DNA of 64,000 bases, taken from assembly GCA_022701275.1 (NCBI GenBank), contig CP031740.1:445001-509000 (forward strand), given 5' to 3'. Positions within the stretch are counted from its first letter, which is position 1; each line of letters opens with the position of its first letter. Of this stretch, positions 54,683 through 62,747 are shown one piece after another. The notes beneath the pieces were generated by a model that did no database searches, was not told where the DNA came from, and saw only the letters and a list, made by a program, of their open reading frames with translations. Source of the stretch: Microcoleus vaginatus PCC 9802 (GTDB taxonomy: Bacteria; Cyanobacteriota; Cyanobacteriia; Cyanobacteriales; Microcoleaceae). A program made the position numbers and the translations under genes.

Positions 54683-55788
54683 CAGAAAACCAAAATCAAC
54701 CCAGAGAATACGATGCCGTACTCGGCGGTCAAAATCCACCCCCCCTCGGTGCTGCTGTCTTAGGCGGGATTCCCGGCGTTAAGAGTCGTTTAGCTTCACC
54801 GATTGTCGAGGTGAAAATTGCTGCACTGTCGGAAGCGCTGAAATATGGAGATGTAGGTTTAGATTTAATAATTGGGGTAGTGCAAGATGAATCAAGGGCG
54901 GTGAAGTTGGCAGCCTTTTCGCTGTTGAAGGATAGAGATGAACCCAATATAAAACAGCAGTTACACAAATATTTGCCTATTTTTGAATTTGATGTGATAA
55001 CGGTTGATGCTGAAGGACAAGAAAACAGTCGCCATACTTCCTCTGCTCACTTCTTCACAGAAGACTTAGGGAACGGAGTTGTGCTGGAAATGGTTTATAT
55101 TCCCGGCGGCACATTTATGATGGGTTCGCCAGAAACAGAAGAAGGTAGAAAAGATAGGGAAAGTCCGCAGCATCAAGTAAAAGTACCCCCTTTTTTTGCA
55201 GGTAAGTATCCCATCACCGAAGCACAGTGGCGAGCAGTGATGGAAAAAAATCCATCGGTTGTCCAAGGTGAAAAACGTCCTGTAATAGGTGTGTCGTGGC
55301 AAGATGCCGTCAAATTCTGCGACAAACTCTCAGAAAAAACCGGGAAAAAATATCGCCTCCTGAGTGAAGCAGAATGGGAATACGCCTGTCGTGCGGGTAC
55401 AACAGGGCCATTTCATTTTGGGGAAACCATTACCATAGAATTAGTCAAGCATGACAAATACCCTGTCTACGCAAACGCTCCCCCCACAGACTCTTACAAT
55501 CGCAGCCGAGAAACAACGGATGTCGGGAGTTTTACCCCCAATGCGTTTGGACTGTACGATATGCACGGCAATGTTTGGGAGTGGTGCAGCGATACCTGGC
55601 ACGAAAACTATAAGGGCGCACCAACTGACGGAAGTTCTTGGGAAACTGGCACAAATGATAAACGTATGCAGCGTGGCGGTTCCTGGGAATATTCTGCGGT
55701 ATATTGCCGCAGTGCCACTCGTCTTAGATATTCGGCTAGCTTCCGGGCTATAGACGTTGGTTTTCGCGTGGCTTGTGTTTTAGCGTAG
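54679..55788 (+). CDS. SUMF1/FGE-type C-type-lectin-fold protein with HEAT-like N-terminus; possible DGR target
   Basis: The 369-residue protein has an N-terminal leader VLGGQNPPPLGAAVLGG, a HEAT-like part (about 35-100, SPIVEVKIAALSEALKYG..., DESRAVKLAAFSLLKD) and a formylglycine-generating-enzyme domain (about 135-369): VYIPGGTFMMGSPETEEGR, YPITEAQWRAVM, PVIGVSWQDAVKFCDKL, YRLLSEAEWEYACRAGTT, FGLYDMHGNVWEWCSDTWH. The C-terminus reads QRGGSWEYSAVYCRSATRLR then GFRVACVLA. In cyanobacterial diversity-generating retroelement targets, the variable region sits exactly here. No reverse transcriptase or template repeat is in the window. It is coupled to the GT10 gene by a 4-bp overlap. Confidence 0.85.
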   Translation: MTENQNQPREYDAVLGGQNPPPLGAAVLGGIPGVKSRLASPIVEVKIAALSEALKYGDVGLDLIIGVVQDESRAVKLAAFSLLKDRDEPNIKQQLHKYLPIFEFDVITVDAEGQENSRHTSSAHFFTEDLGNGVVLEMVYIPGGTFMMGSPETEEGRKDRESPQHQVKVPPFFAGKYPITEAQWRAVMEKNPSVVQGEKRPVIGVSWQDAVKFCDKLSEKTGKKYRLLSEAEWEYACRAGTTGPFHFGETITIELVKHDKYPVYANAPPTDSYNRSRETTDVGSFTPNAFGLYDMHGNVWEWCSDTWHENYKGAPTDGSSWETGTNDKRMQRGGSWEYSAVYCRSATRLRYSASFRAIDVGFRVACVLA

Positions 55789-55923
55789 TCTCGGGTTTTT
55801 GGTTTGTAGTATTCGGCGATGATTTTTATGTCTTGTCATTTTTGCCGGAGGTCGATAGAGTTTTATTTCAAAACTTTAAATCCTGATTAATCGAGCGGAC
55901 GCGATATAATTGAGCGCCTATAT

Positions 55924-56892
55924 ATGAATGGAATTTGCACGCTTGCCAACGATACAGTTTACGACCAACTAATTGCTTTACTCAACAGTATTGAAGTTAT
56001 CTTAGGCTCAAATACTCGTGTCTGTATTTATCCTTTCGACGACCAAATAGAGCAAATCAAAGCTGAAATTGTTAACCGTCCCAACGTCTTTATTTATGAA
56101 GATAGCGCCTCAATTCTGCGGTGGGATATGTTTATGCAAGCAGCAAGTCCTCAAAGTATAAACCGTAAGTACAGAATTTATGGTGGACATCGGCGTTTTT
56201 GTGCCTTTGACAACCCTTTTGATAATTTTGTCTATATGGATGCTGATACATTATTAATGAATTCACTAGACGGGGTTTTTCAAAAGTTGAATGATTATGA
56301 TTGTGTCGTCTACGATTTTCAATTTTATCATCCAGAAAAAGTCTATAATATGGAATCACAAAAACTCTTTAATGTTTTTGAACAGCAGCAAATTAAATCA
56401 GAAATATTTTGTTCGGGATTTTACGGTTCAAAGCGAGGTTTGTTTGACCAGGAAAAAATAGAGTGGTTATTGTCTAAACTCAAAGAAGGAGAATCGGAAA
56501 TTCTTTACAAAACCGGCGATCAACCTGTTTTAAACTATATGTTTATGCGGTCTGGTATTCCGATTTATAATTTTGCTTATCATTTGCCAGACAGCGAAAG
56601 AACTGGGTCTTCTGTGACTTCAAAACATTTTGAAGAACGAGATAATATTCTCTACGATAAGGGTAATAGACTCACCTATATTCATTATATTGGAATTCCT
56701 CCAAGTATTACTGAAGCAGTGTGCCTCGGCGAAAATATTGAGTTTCCCTACCGAGATTTATTTTTACACTATCGCTACTTGCACGAACCTGAAAAGCGGC
56801 CAGTTTTTACAGCACCTTCTAGGTCATATAGTGAAAGTCCTAATTTTTTCAACAGAATTTTCAGAAAACTAAAACTAAATCTCAGAGGATAA
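55924..56892 (+). CDS. Cyanobacterial GT8-like glycosyltransferase, tandem paralogue 1
   Basis: 322 residues, starting MNGICTLANDTVYDQLIALLNSI. The pattern ICTLAND..YDQLIALLNSIE, VCIYPFDDQ, RRFCAFDNPFDNFVYMDADTLLM (DxD), FCSGFYGSKRGLF, DQPVLNYMFMRSGI, YDKGNRLTYIHYIGI is shared with the next two genes. These look like the Npun_R2821/Npun_R2823 family of GT-A proteins known from filamentous cyanobacteria. Substrate unknown. The ATG sits 4 bp ahead of paralogue 2, with a short intergenic gap. Confidence 0.82.
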   Translation: MNGICTLANDTVYDQLIALLNSIEVILGSNTRVCIYPFDDQIEQIKAEIVNRPNVFIYEDSASILRWDMFMQAASPQSINRKYRIYGGHRRFCAFDNPFDNFVYMDADTLLMNSLDGVFQKLNDYDCVVYDFQFYHPEKVYNMESQKLFNVFEQQQIKSEIFCSGFYGSKRGLFDQEKIEWLLSKLKEGESEILYKTGDQPVLNYMFMRSGIPIYNFAYHLPDSERTGSSVTSKHFEERDNILYDKGNRLTYIHYIGIPPSITEAVCLGENIEFPYRDLFLHYRYLHEPEKRPVFTAPSRSYSESPNFFNRIFRKLKLNLRG

Positions 56893-56896
56893 ATGT

Positions 56897-57775
56897 ATGA
56901 ATCGCGGGATTTATATTGTGGCGAATGATAAGGTGATCGAAAGTGCGATCGCCCTTTTAAACAGCATACGTCTGTACAATTGTCAAGTACCTGTTTTTCT
57001 GATTCCCTTCGACGACAATTATCAGCAAGTCGCAGCCGCCCTCAGCCGTCTCCACGGGGTGCGATTGTTCCCAAATCTGGAGTTTGTCGAACAGTTTACC
57101 AGGGAAATTGGCCAAATGTTCGATCGCAACTTTTTAGCCCTACCCAACAAAATGCGAAAACTCGCAGTCTGGTTTGGCCCGCTTGACGAATTTCTGTACA
57201 TCGATACCGATATCATCGTCTTTGAAGACATCGCAGCCAACCTCGATAAATTATCAGAAGTAGACTTTTTTTGCTGCGACTATCACCACCTCAGCGAAAA
57301 ACTGCGAAATGTATTTTCACCACTTGTAAAAGAACAAAATATCTTTACAGACTCACAGCTTCAAGATGTATTTAACAGCGGTTTTTGGGCCTCCCGAAAA
57401 GGAACTATTACAGAATCGCAAATGTATGAGATTTTACGAGAATGTTCGCACCATCGAGAATATTTTGACTTTACTCACAATGTCACCGACCAACCTATAC
57501 TAAATTATATCATTCTTAAATTGATTTCCCAGCGCTGCAATCTTGTTAAAGATTCAGCGACCGAACCTGGAAGCTGGGCGGGTTCCAAGCATTTTCAGGA
57601 AATAGATTATGTTCTTTATGACAAAGGCAAAAGGTTAAAATATCTTCACTGGGCTGGGATACCGATTAAATCGGGTAGTCCTTATTGGAAACTTTGGAAA
57701 CATTATCGTTATCTCAATGAGGAAGAGGAAAAACAAACTTTACTGCAAAAAATATTTCGATATTGGCATGGATAA
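56897..57775 (+). CDS. Cyanobacterial GT8-like glycosyltransferase, tandem paralogue 2
   Basis: 292 residues, the shortest of the trio. It shares MNRGIYIVANDKVIESAIALLNSI, VPVFLIPFDDN, FGPLDEFLYIDTDIIVFEDI (DxD), FNSGFWASRKG, DQPILNYIILKL and HFQEIDYVLYDKGKRLKYLHWAGI with its neighbours. It starts 4 bp after paralogue 1 ends and is surely in the same transcript. The specific sugar is unknown. Confidence 0.82.
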   Translation: MNRGIYIVANDKVIESAIALLNSIRLYNCQVPVFLIPFDDNYQQVAAALSRLHGVRLFPNLEFVEQFTREIGQMFDRNFLALPNKMRKLAVWFGPLDEFLYIDTDIIVFEDIAANLDKLSEVDFFCCDYHHLSEKLRNVFSPLVKEQNIFTDSQLQDVFNSGFWASRKGTITESQMYEILRECSHHREYFDFTHNVTDQPILNYIILKLISQRCNLVKDSATEPGSWAGSKHFQEIDYVLYDKGKRLKYLHWAGIPIKSGSPYWKLWKHYRYLNEEEEKQTLLQKIFRYWHG

Positions 57776-57901
57776 ATAATATTTTTTGTAGTCACACGGC
57801 GATTGAAATCGCTAGCAACGCGCGCACACAAACGAAGTCCACGCGAAATAAAAAATTAACTGGTTTACAGGCCGCACTTAGTAACGAGTAGAATTATTCA
57901 A

Positions 57902-57936
57902 TCTAAAATCTAAAATCTAAAATCTAAAATCTAAAA
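57902..57936. repeat. TCTAAAA heptamer array, five copies, abutting a start codon
   Basis: Five exact tandem TCTAAAA units end 4 nt before the ATG of paralogue 3 (57941), leaving no room for a Shine-Dalgarno sequence. The upstream spacer (57776-57901) has no gene. Confidence 0.8.
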
Positions 57937-57940
57937 TCTG

Positions 57941-58963
57941 ATGACTGATGGCATTTATATTCTGGCAAATGATGTTGTTTTTGACCACTTAGTCGCTTTA
58001 TTGAACAGTCTCGAAGTCAATGGCGCAAAAAATATTCCTGTTTGCATCATTCCCTATGATGATAACTTGAAAAAAGTGCGATCGCACATTTCCCTCCTAC
58101 ACAATGTCACATTGTTTGACAATACCGATTCCATCGATTTTTGGGAAAACTTTGCGACTCAAGCTTGGACATCTCACAACAAGGCTCAAAAAGTTTGGCA
58201 AGCTAAAGGTTGGCAACAAGTTCACGGTTTGGGAATGCACCGAAAATTTTGCTGTTTTGATGGCCCTTTTGACAAATTTGTCTATTTTGACTGCGACACT
58301 TTGTTGATGGGTTCTCTGGATTATATCTATCAAAAACTTGATGAGTTTGATTGGGTAGCCAACGATTTTCAATACAAATCTGACCTCAATTATGTATTTG
58401 ATTTATCATCTCCCAAACTCGCCGCAATTTTCAATCTTGGTCAACTGCAATCTCAGATTTTTTGTGCAGGTTGGTTTGCTTCAAAAAAATGTATTTTAAA
58501 TCGAAATAACTCAAGTCTACTTTTAGATAAATTAACTTCGGGAGAAGCAGAAATTTTGTCTTTGCGGGGAACTGACCAACCTTTATTTAACTATTTAGTC
58601 GCCCGCTACGGCATCTCTTTTTACAACTTTGCTTATCATCAACCTGCACTGGTAACGGGAAATCATTGGTCTTCTAAATTTGAGGTGATAGATTATGTCC
58701 TATACGATAAAGGACGACGATTGACTTACTTGCACTACATGAGTATTTCGGCTGCAAAGTTTACTCGATTGTGTGCTGGCGAAGATGTTGAGATTCCTTA
58801 CCGAGAGGTGTTTCTGCACTACCGATATTTGAATTCGCCGGAAACACAGGCAAAACTCGCGTCTCCAAATTTGTTGGTTCGCTTGGGGAGAAATCTCAAA
58901 ACTTGGGGAAGTCAAAAAGTTAACAATTTTCAATTTAAACTGCGGAATTTCTGGGATAGATAG
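57941..58963 (+). CDS. Cyanobacterial GT8-like glycosyltransferase, tandem paralogue 3
   Basis: 340 residues, close to paralogue 1: MTDGIYILANDVVFDHLVALLNSLE, VCIIPYDDN, RKFCCFDGPFDKFVYFDCDTLLMGSLDYIY (DxD: DCD), FCAGWFASKKCIL, TDQPLFNYLVARYGI, YDKGRRLTYLHYMSI. It is separated from paralogue 2 by a spacer ending in the TCTAAAA array, so its translation start has no normal ribosome site. It ends 15 bp from the convergent epimerase gene. Confidence 0.82.
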   Translation: MTDGIYILANDVVFDHLVALLNSLEVNGAKNIPVCIIPYDDNLKKVRSHISLLHNVTLFDNTDSIDFWENFATQAWTSHNKAQKVWQAKGWQQVHGLGMHRKFCCFDGPFDKFVYFDCDTLLMGSLDYIYQKLDEFDWVANDFQYKSDLNYVFDLSSPKLAAIFNLGQLQSQIFCAGWFASKKCILNRNNSSLLLDKLTSGEAEILSLRGTDQPLFNYLVARYGISFYNFAYHQPALVTGNHWSSKFEVIDYVLYDKGRRLTYLHYMSISAAKFTRLCAGEDVEIPYREVFLHYRYLNSPETQAKLASPNLLVRLGRNLKTWGSQKVNNFQFKLRNFWDR

Positions 58964-58977
58964 CATCTAACTGTACT

Positions 58978-59928
58978 CTAACTGTACACAGACTGAATCC
59001 ACTCCCATTCGCGCCTTAAACCTTCTTCTAAAGCAACCTGCGGCTGATAACCTAAGATTTTCTTGGCTTTAGACACATCCGCGCTAGTGTGTCGCGCGTC
59101 TCCCCTCGCAGCTTCAGTAAAATCTATCCGAATAGGTCGATCGACAATTCTCTCTATTGTATCAATAACTTCTTTTAAAACTACCCGACTTCCCCCACCA
59201 ATATTAAAAACTTCCCCCGCAGCTTCCGGAACCTCAGCCGCCGCTAAATTCGCCGCAACGCAATCGCTGATAAACGTAAAATCCCGCGTTTGCAATCCGT
59301 CGCCGAAAATTGAAATCGCCTCGTCAAACAAAATCGACTTAAAAAACTTGTGAAAAGCCATATCGGGGCGCTGTCTCGGCCCGTAAACAGTAAAATAGCG
59401 CAGCGAAGTAGTCGGAAGGCCAAAATTTTTGTAATAAAGCCCGCACAAACGTTCACCGGCTAACTTCGTAATTCCGTAGGGAGAAACCGGCTGCGGACAA
59501 GCGTTTTCAGTCGTCGGAAAAGATTCAGCATTGCCGTAAATTGAAGAAGAAGAAGCATAGACAAACTTTTGCAATCTTGGCGCATCTTTTGCCGCTTCTA
59601 ACAATACTTGAGTGCTATTAATATTCCGTTCGGTATAGCTACGAAAACCGTCGCCCCAGCTAGCACGAACTCCTGCTTGCGCCGCCTGATGAAATATTAC
59701 CTTAACATCGGATAAAAGCGATCGCCAATTTAGAGACACAATATCGCCTTCCACCAATTCAAAACCCGGATACTTTTCAAATCGTGCAATATTCTTGCGC
59801 TTGAGCTCCGGATCATAATAATCGTTGAACTCATCAACACCGATAACCGTCTCGCCTCGATTTAAAAGAGTTTCTACTAAGTTAGAGCCAATAAACCCCG
59901 CCGCACCCGTAACAATTAAAATACTCAT
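58978..59928 (-). CDS. NAD-dependent sugar-nucleotide epimerase (SDR)
   Basis: The 316-residue extended SDR has VTGAAGFIGSNLVETLLNRGETV, DEFNDYYDPELKRKNI, VIFHQAAQAGVRASWG, the YxxxK motif in SPYGITKLAGERL, FTVYGPRQRPDMAFHKF and DFTFISDCVAAN. The pattern HQAAQAGVR and YDPxLKRxN suits UDP-glucuronate/GlcNAc 4-epimerases, but substrate is not fixed. A TCTAAAA array (59933-59960, minus orientation) lies 4 nt upstream of its ATG. It supplies sugar nucleotides for the island. Confidence 0.88.
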   Translation of the reverse strand: MSILIVTGAAGFIGSNLVETLLNRGETVIGVDEFNDYYDPELKRKNIARFEKYPGFELVEGDIVSLNWRSLLSDVKVIFHQAAQAGVRASWGDGFRSYTERNINSTQVLLEAAKDAPRLQKFVYASSSSIYGNAESFPTTENACPQPVSPYGITKLAGERLCGLYYKNFGLPTTSLRYFTVYGPRQRPDMAFHKFFKSILFDEAISIFGDGLQTRDFTFISDCVAANLAAAEVPEAAGEVFNIGGGSRVVLKEVIDTIERIVDRPIRIDFTEAARGDARHTSADVSKAKKILGYQPQVALEEGLRREWEWIQSVYS

Positions 59929-59932
59929 TCGA

Positions 59933-59960
59933 TTTTAGATTTTAGATTTTAGATTTTAGA
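59933..59960. repeat. TTTTAGA heptamer array, four copies, abutting a start codon
   Basis: Four exact units, read as TCTAAAA on the minus strand, end 4 nt before the ATG of the epimerase (59928). This mirrors the array in front of 57941. Confidence 0.8.
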
Positions 59961-60121
59961 TTTTTAAATTTTTACACAAATTATTGCCTAAGTTTTCATC
60001 CTCTTCTTTCTCTTCATCTGCGTTCTCGGCGGTTCCAAAAGCCTCAAATTAGGATAATCCTAGATAAACAGATAACTATCAACCCCCTTCCTTCTGATAA
60101 AAAGAGGTTGATAGTTAACTT

Positions 60122-60496
60122 TCATTGTTCAAAAGAATCTAAATCCAGCGCTTGGGAACCTCCGCGTTCTAACTCGATCAAAAGCTTACCCAACTGAGTC
60201 CAAACCAACCAGCCCGTGAGTAACGTCAGTGGCAAAGCTAGGGCATAAGAAAGTAGTTTTGGAAAGCCAAAAATCTCCATTCCAGAAGCTAAAAATACGC
60301 AAATACCGCCCGCCATTCCCAGAAAAGGTATCTGCAAGGGCAGCCCTTGCAGGTTAGCCAAAGTGCTAGTAGAACGATTTTTAGACCACAGTTGTACGGA
60401 TTGTTTGAGAGTTGCTTCAAATGCTACACCGGAGGCGATACCTGCTAGCAGTCCAGCCGACATTAAAAAATAGGGAGGTTCTGGAAAATAATACAC
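60122..60496 (-). CDS. Small membrane protein of unknown function
   Basis: I prefer GTG 60496 (VYYFPEPPYFLMSAGLL, read as Met), with AAGGAA six nt upstream, giving 124 residues; the open frame to 60577 runs through repetitive CAAATTACC sequence. It has two or three membrane helices (FLMSAGLLAGIASGVAF, PFLGMAGGICVFLASGM, LLSYALALPLTLLTGWLVW) and an acidic C-terminus. No family is recognised. It lies 150 bp downstream of the ABC1 kinase gene. Confidence 0.6.
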   Translation of the reverse strand: MYYFPEPPYFLMSAGLLAGIASGVAFEATLKQSVQLWSKNRSTSTLANLQGLPLQIPFLGMAGGICVFLASGMEIFGFPKLLSYALALPLTLLTGWLVWTQLGKLLIELERGGSQALDLDSFEQ

Positions 60497-60595
60497 GAAT
60501 AATTCCTTAATTTGGGTAATTTGGGTAATTTGGAATTGGGAGTGGGTGAGTGAGAATTGGGAATTGGGAATCTGCAAAAGTAGAATTATTTTTCT

Positions 60596-60646
60596 TTCTT
60601 CTTCCCTCTTCCTTCTTCCTTCTTCCCTCTTCCTCCTTCCTTCTAA
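60596..60646. repeat. Purine/pyrimidine tract at the UbiB stop
   Basis: A TTCTTCCCTC/CTTCCTTC tract sits just 3' of the ABC1 kinase stop codon (minus strand), the same placement as at 14519-14588 and 52227-52287. Confidence 0.65.
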
Positions 60647-62323
60647 TTAAAATCGAGTTAGCGCCGCTGCTCCTGCTGTGGAAAACTCCGTCAAAGCGCC
60701 TAGAGCAACGTTGAACAGGCGACCGGGCTGCAAATCTTCCTTGACTAAGTTCCACAGGCTGCGAACTTCTTCGGTGTGGAGTCGATCGTCCTCAATCAAA
60801 GCTAACATTAGCTGGCGTCTCAAAAACGACCCTTCCTCGGACAGCAAGAATTGCAAGCCTAGTTGGGCGGTGGGGAGCAAGTCGAAACTACGATCGGATC
60901 GGGCGATCGCGATCATGTCCTCCAACCTGTTCCATTGGAATTTGCCATTTTTGAATAATACCTCAATCAGACGCCGCCGCAGTGCCGGAGATTCTCCGTT
61001 CAACAAACGCCGCGCTACATAAGGATACGCCACCTCGACTATCTTGAAATTGGGATTCAGCGTCAGGGCCAAACCTTCTTCTGTTACCAGAGAGCGAATA
61101 ATTAAGGCAAATTTCGCCGGCACCCGGAAAGGATAATCGTACATCAACTCCGAAAACTGGTCTGTAATCGTCTTGAAGTTAAAATCTGACACCTTTTCGC
61201 CGACGATATCACCTAGTACAGATTCCAACGCCGGAACGATCGGCATAATATCTGTATCTGGTGTCAAAAAGCCCAGTTTGACAAAATCCTTAGCTAACTC
61301 TAAGTAATCTTTGTTGATCAAGTGAACGACAGAATCAACCAAAGTTTCTTTAGTTGTTTCTTCCATCTGATCCATCATCCCAAAATCAATGTAAGCCATG
61401 CGGCCATCCGCTAAGGCAAACAGATTTCCCGGATGCGGGTCAGCGTGAAAAAATCCGTGTTCCAGCAACTGTCGCAAACCGCTGCGGACTCCGACTTCAA
61501 TTAAACTATCGGTATCCAAACCTGCGGCTTTAACACTTGCCATATCTGTCAGCTTGATGCCCTCAATCCATTCGAGAGTGAGAACGCAGTTTGAAGTATA
61601 GCGCCAGTAAATGCTCGGAACTTTTACTGTCGGGTCGTCGGCAAAATTTGTAGCAAATTTCTCGGCGTTCCGTCCTTCATTGAGATAATCAATTTCCTCG
61701 AACAATTTGATACCGAATTCATCGACTATTAAACAAAGGTCGTGACCGAGATTCAGCGGCAACAAGGGGCCCAACCATCCAGCGGCCCAGCGCATTAAAT
61801 AAAGATCCAGGCTCAAAACTGGCAGCAAATTCGGTCGCTGAACCTTGACTGCTACTGCTTCGCCGGTGAGGAGGCGAGCTCGGTAGACTTGACCGAGACT
61901 TGCCGCGGCGACAGGTTCGGGAGAGATTTCGCTGTAGGTTTCGCTAATTTTGCGATCGAGTTCCGCTTCAATAATCTCGAAAGCGCGCACGGAGTCAAAC
62001 GGCGGCAATTGATCCTGAAGTTTGATCAATTCTTCGAGAAAGTCTTTGCGGATCAAATCCGGTCTGGTAGAAAGGGCTTGGCCGACTTTAATGAAAGTGG
62101 GGCCCAAGCGAGTGAGTATTTGTCGCAGGTGGGCGGCCCGTTCCGGCTGGTGTGCTGCGACTTCGTGCTGCCAACTGTCCCACAGCATCCCCAGAACGAA
62201 GCCTGCAAAAGACCAAATAACGGTAATTGCGCGCCAAATTGCTTTCCAAGGACGGTTGCGGTAATACTGAGCGATCGCTTGTGGATCGTAGCGTCTAGCC
62301 TGAGTGAATTGATACTGAGGCAC
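60647..62323 (-). CDS. ABC1/UbiB-family atypical kinase
   Basis: The 558-residue protein shows the UbiB/ADCK family order: N-terminal helices, the LGPTFIKVGQALSTRPDLI signature (KxGQ), the Ala-rich loop AAASLGQVYRARL in place of a glycine loop, VAVKVQRPN with the ATP-binding Lys, catalytic HADPHPGNLF, and metal motif YIDFGMMDQ. Members support ubiquinone/plastoquinone and tocopherol synthesis or lipid homeostasis and act at membranes. A C-terminal helical region follows. Which cyanobacterial ABC1 clade it belongs to is not clear. Confidence 0.92.
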   Translation of the reverse strand: MPQYQFTQARRYDPQAIAQYYRNRPWKAIWRAITVIWSFAGFVLGMLWDSWQHEVAAHQPERAAHLRQILTRLGPTFIKVGQALSTRPDLIRKDFLEELIKLQDQLPPFDSVRAFEIIEAELDRKISETYSEISPEPVAAASLGQVYRARLLTGEAVAVKVQRPNLLPVLSLDLYLMRWAAGWLGPLLPLNLGHDLCLIVDEFGIKLFEEIDYLNEGRNAEKFATNFADDPTVKVPSIYWRYTSNCVLTLEWIEGIKLTDMASVKAAGLDTDSLIEVGVRSGLRQLLEHGFFHADPHPGNLFALADGRMAYIDFGMMDQMEETTKETLVDSVVHLINKDYLELAKDFVKLGFLTPDTDIMPIVPALESVLGDIVGEKVSDFNFKTITDQFSELMYDYPFRVPAKFALIIRSLVTEEGLALTLNPNFKIVEVAYPYVARRLLNGESPALRRRLIEVLFKNGKFQWNRLEDMIAIARSDRSFDLLPTAQLGLQFLLSEEGSFLRRQLMLALIEDDRLHTEEVRSLWNLVKEDLQPGRLFNVALGALTEFSTAGAAALTRF

Positions 62324-62747
62324 TCGTTTATTTTCCTCTTATCTTCTGAAAATTACAGGTTAAATTGAGAATTGGGCATCGGCCATCGGGCATCGGGCAT
62401 TAGGGATCAGGCATCGGGCATCGGGGATAGAAAGTCGAAAGTTCAAATATTATTTAGTCTTCGTTCTTCCTTCTTCCTTCTTCGTTCTTCCCTCTTCCCT
62501 CTTCCTTCTTCCTTCTTCATCATTGACCGATCGCATTGCAAGGTTTAGGCGAGCGGAAAATGCACCCGTTCGAGGCGGATTGCTAGCCTAAATTTGTTTC
62601 TTTTCATTAAATATAGTACATAAAAGTACAAGTGATCGGTCAAAATACTTAACGGCTCTCCCTGACCGCTGCACATTCTCACAACACTGCAACCCTGCAA
62701 TTCTTTTCTCGTCCTGCGTTTCCCTCGCTTATGCCCTCGCGCCAAAG
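62324..62747. repeat. Spacer with GGCATCG heptamers and a pyrimidine tract
   Basis: GGCATCG-type units repeat irregularly at about 62376-62425 (GCATCGGCCATCGGGCATCG, then GGCATCGGGCATCGG), and a TTCTTCCTTC/CTTCCCTC tract lies at 62468-62518. No gene is seen; the frame at 62545-62859 overlaps the aminotransferase in another frame and is not credible. Confidence 0.6.
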
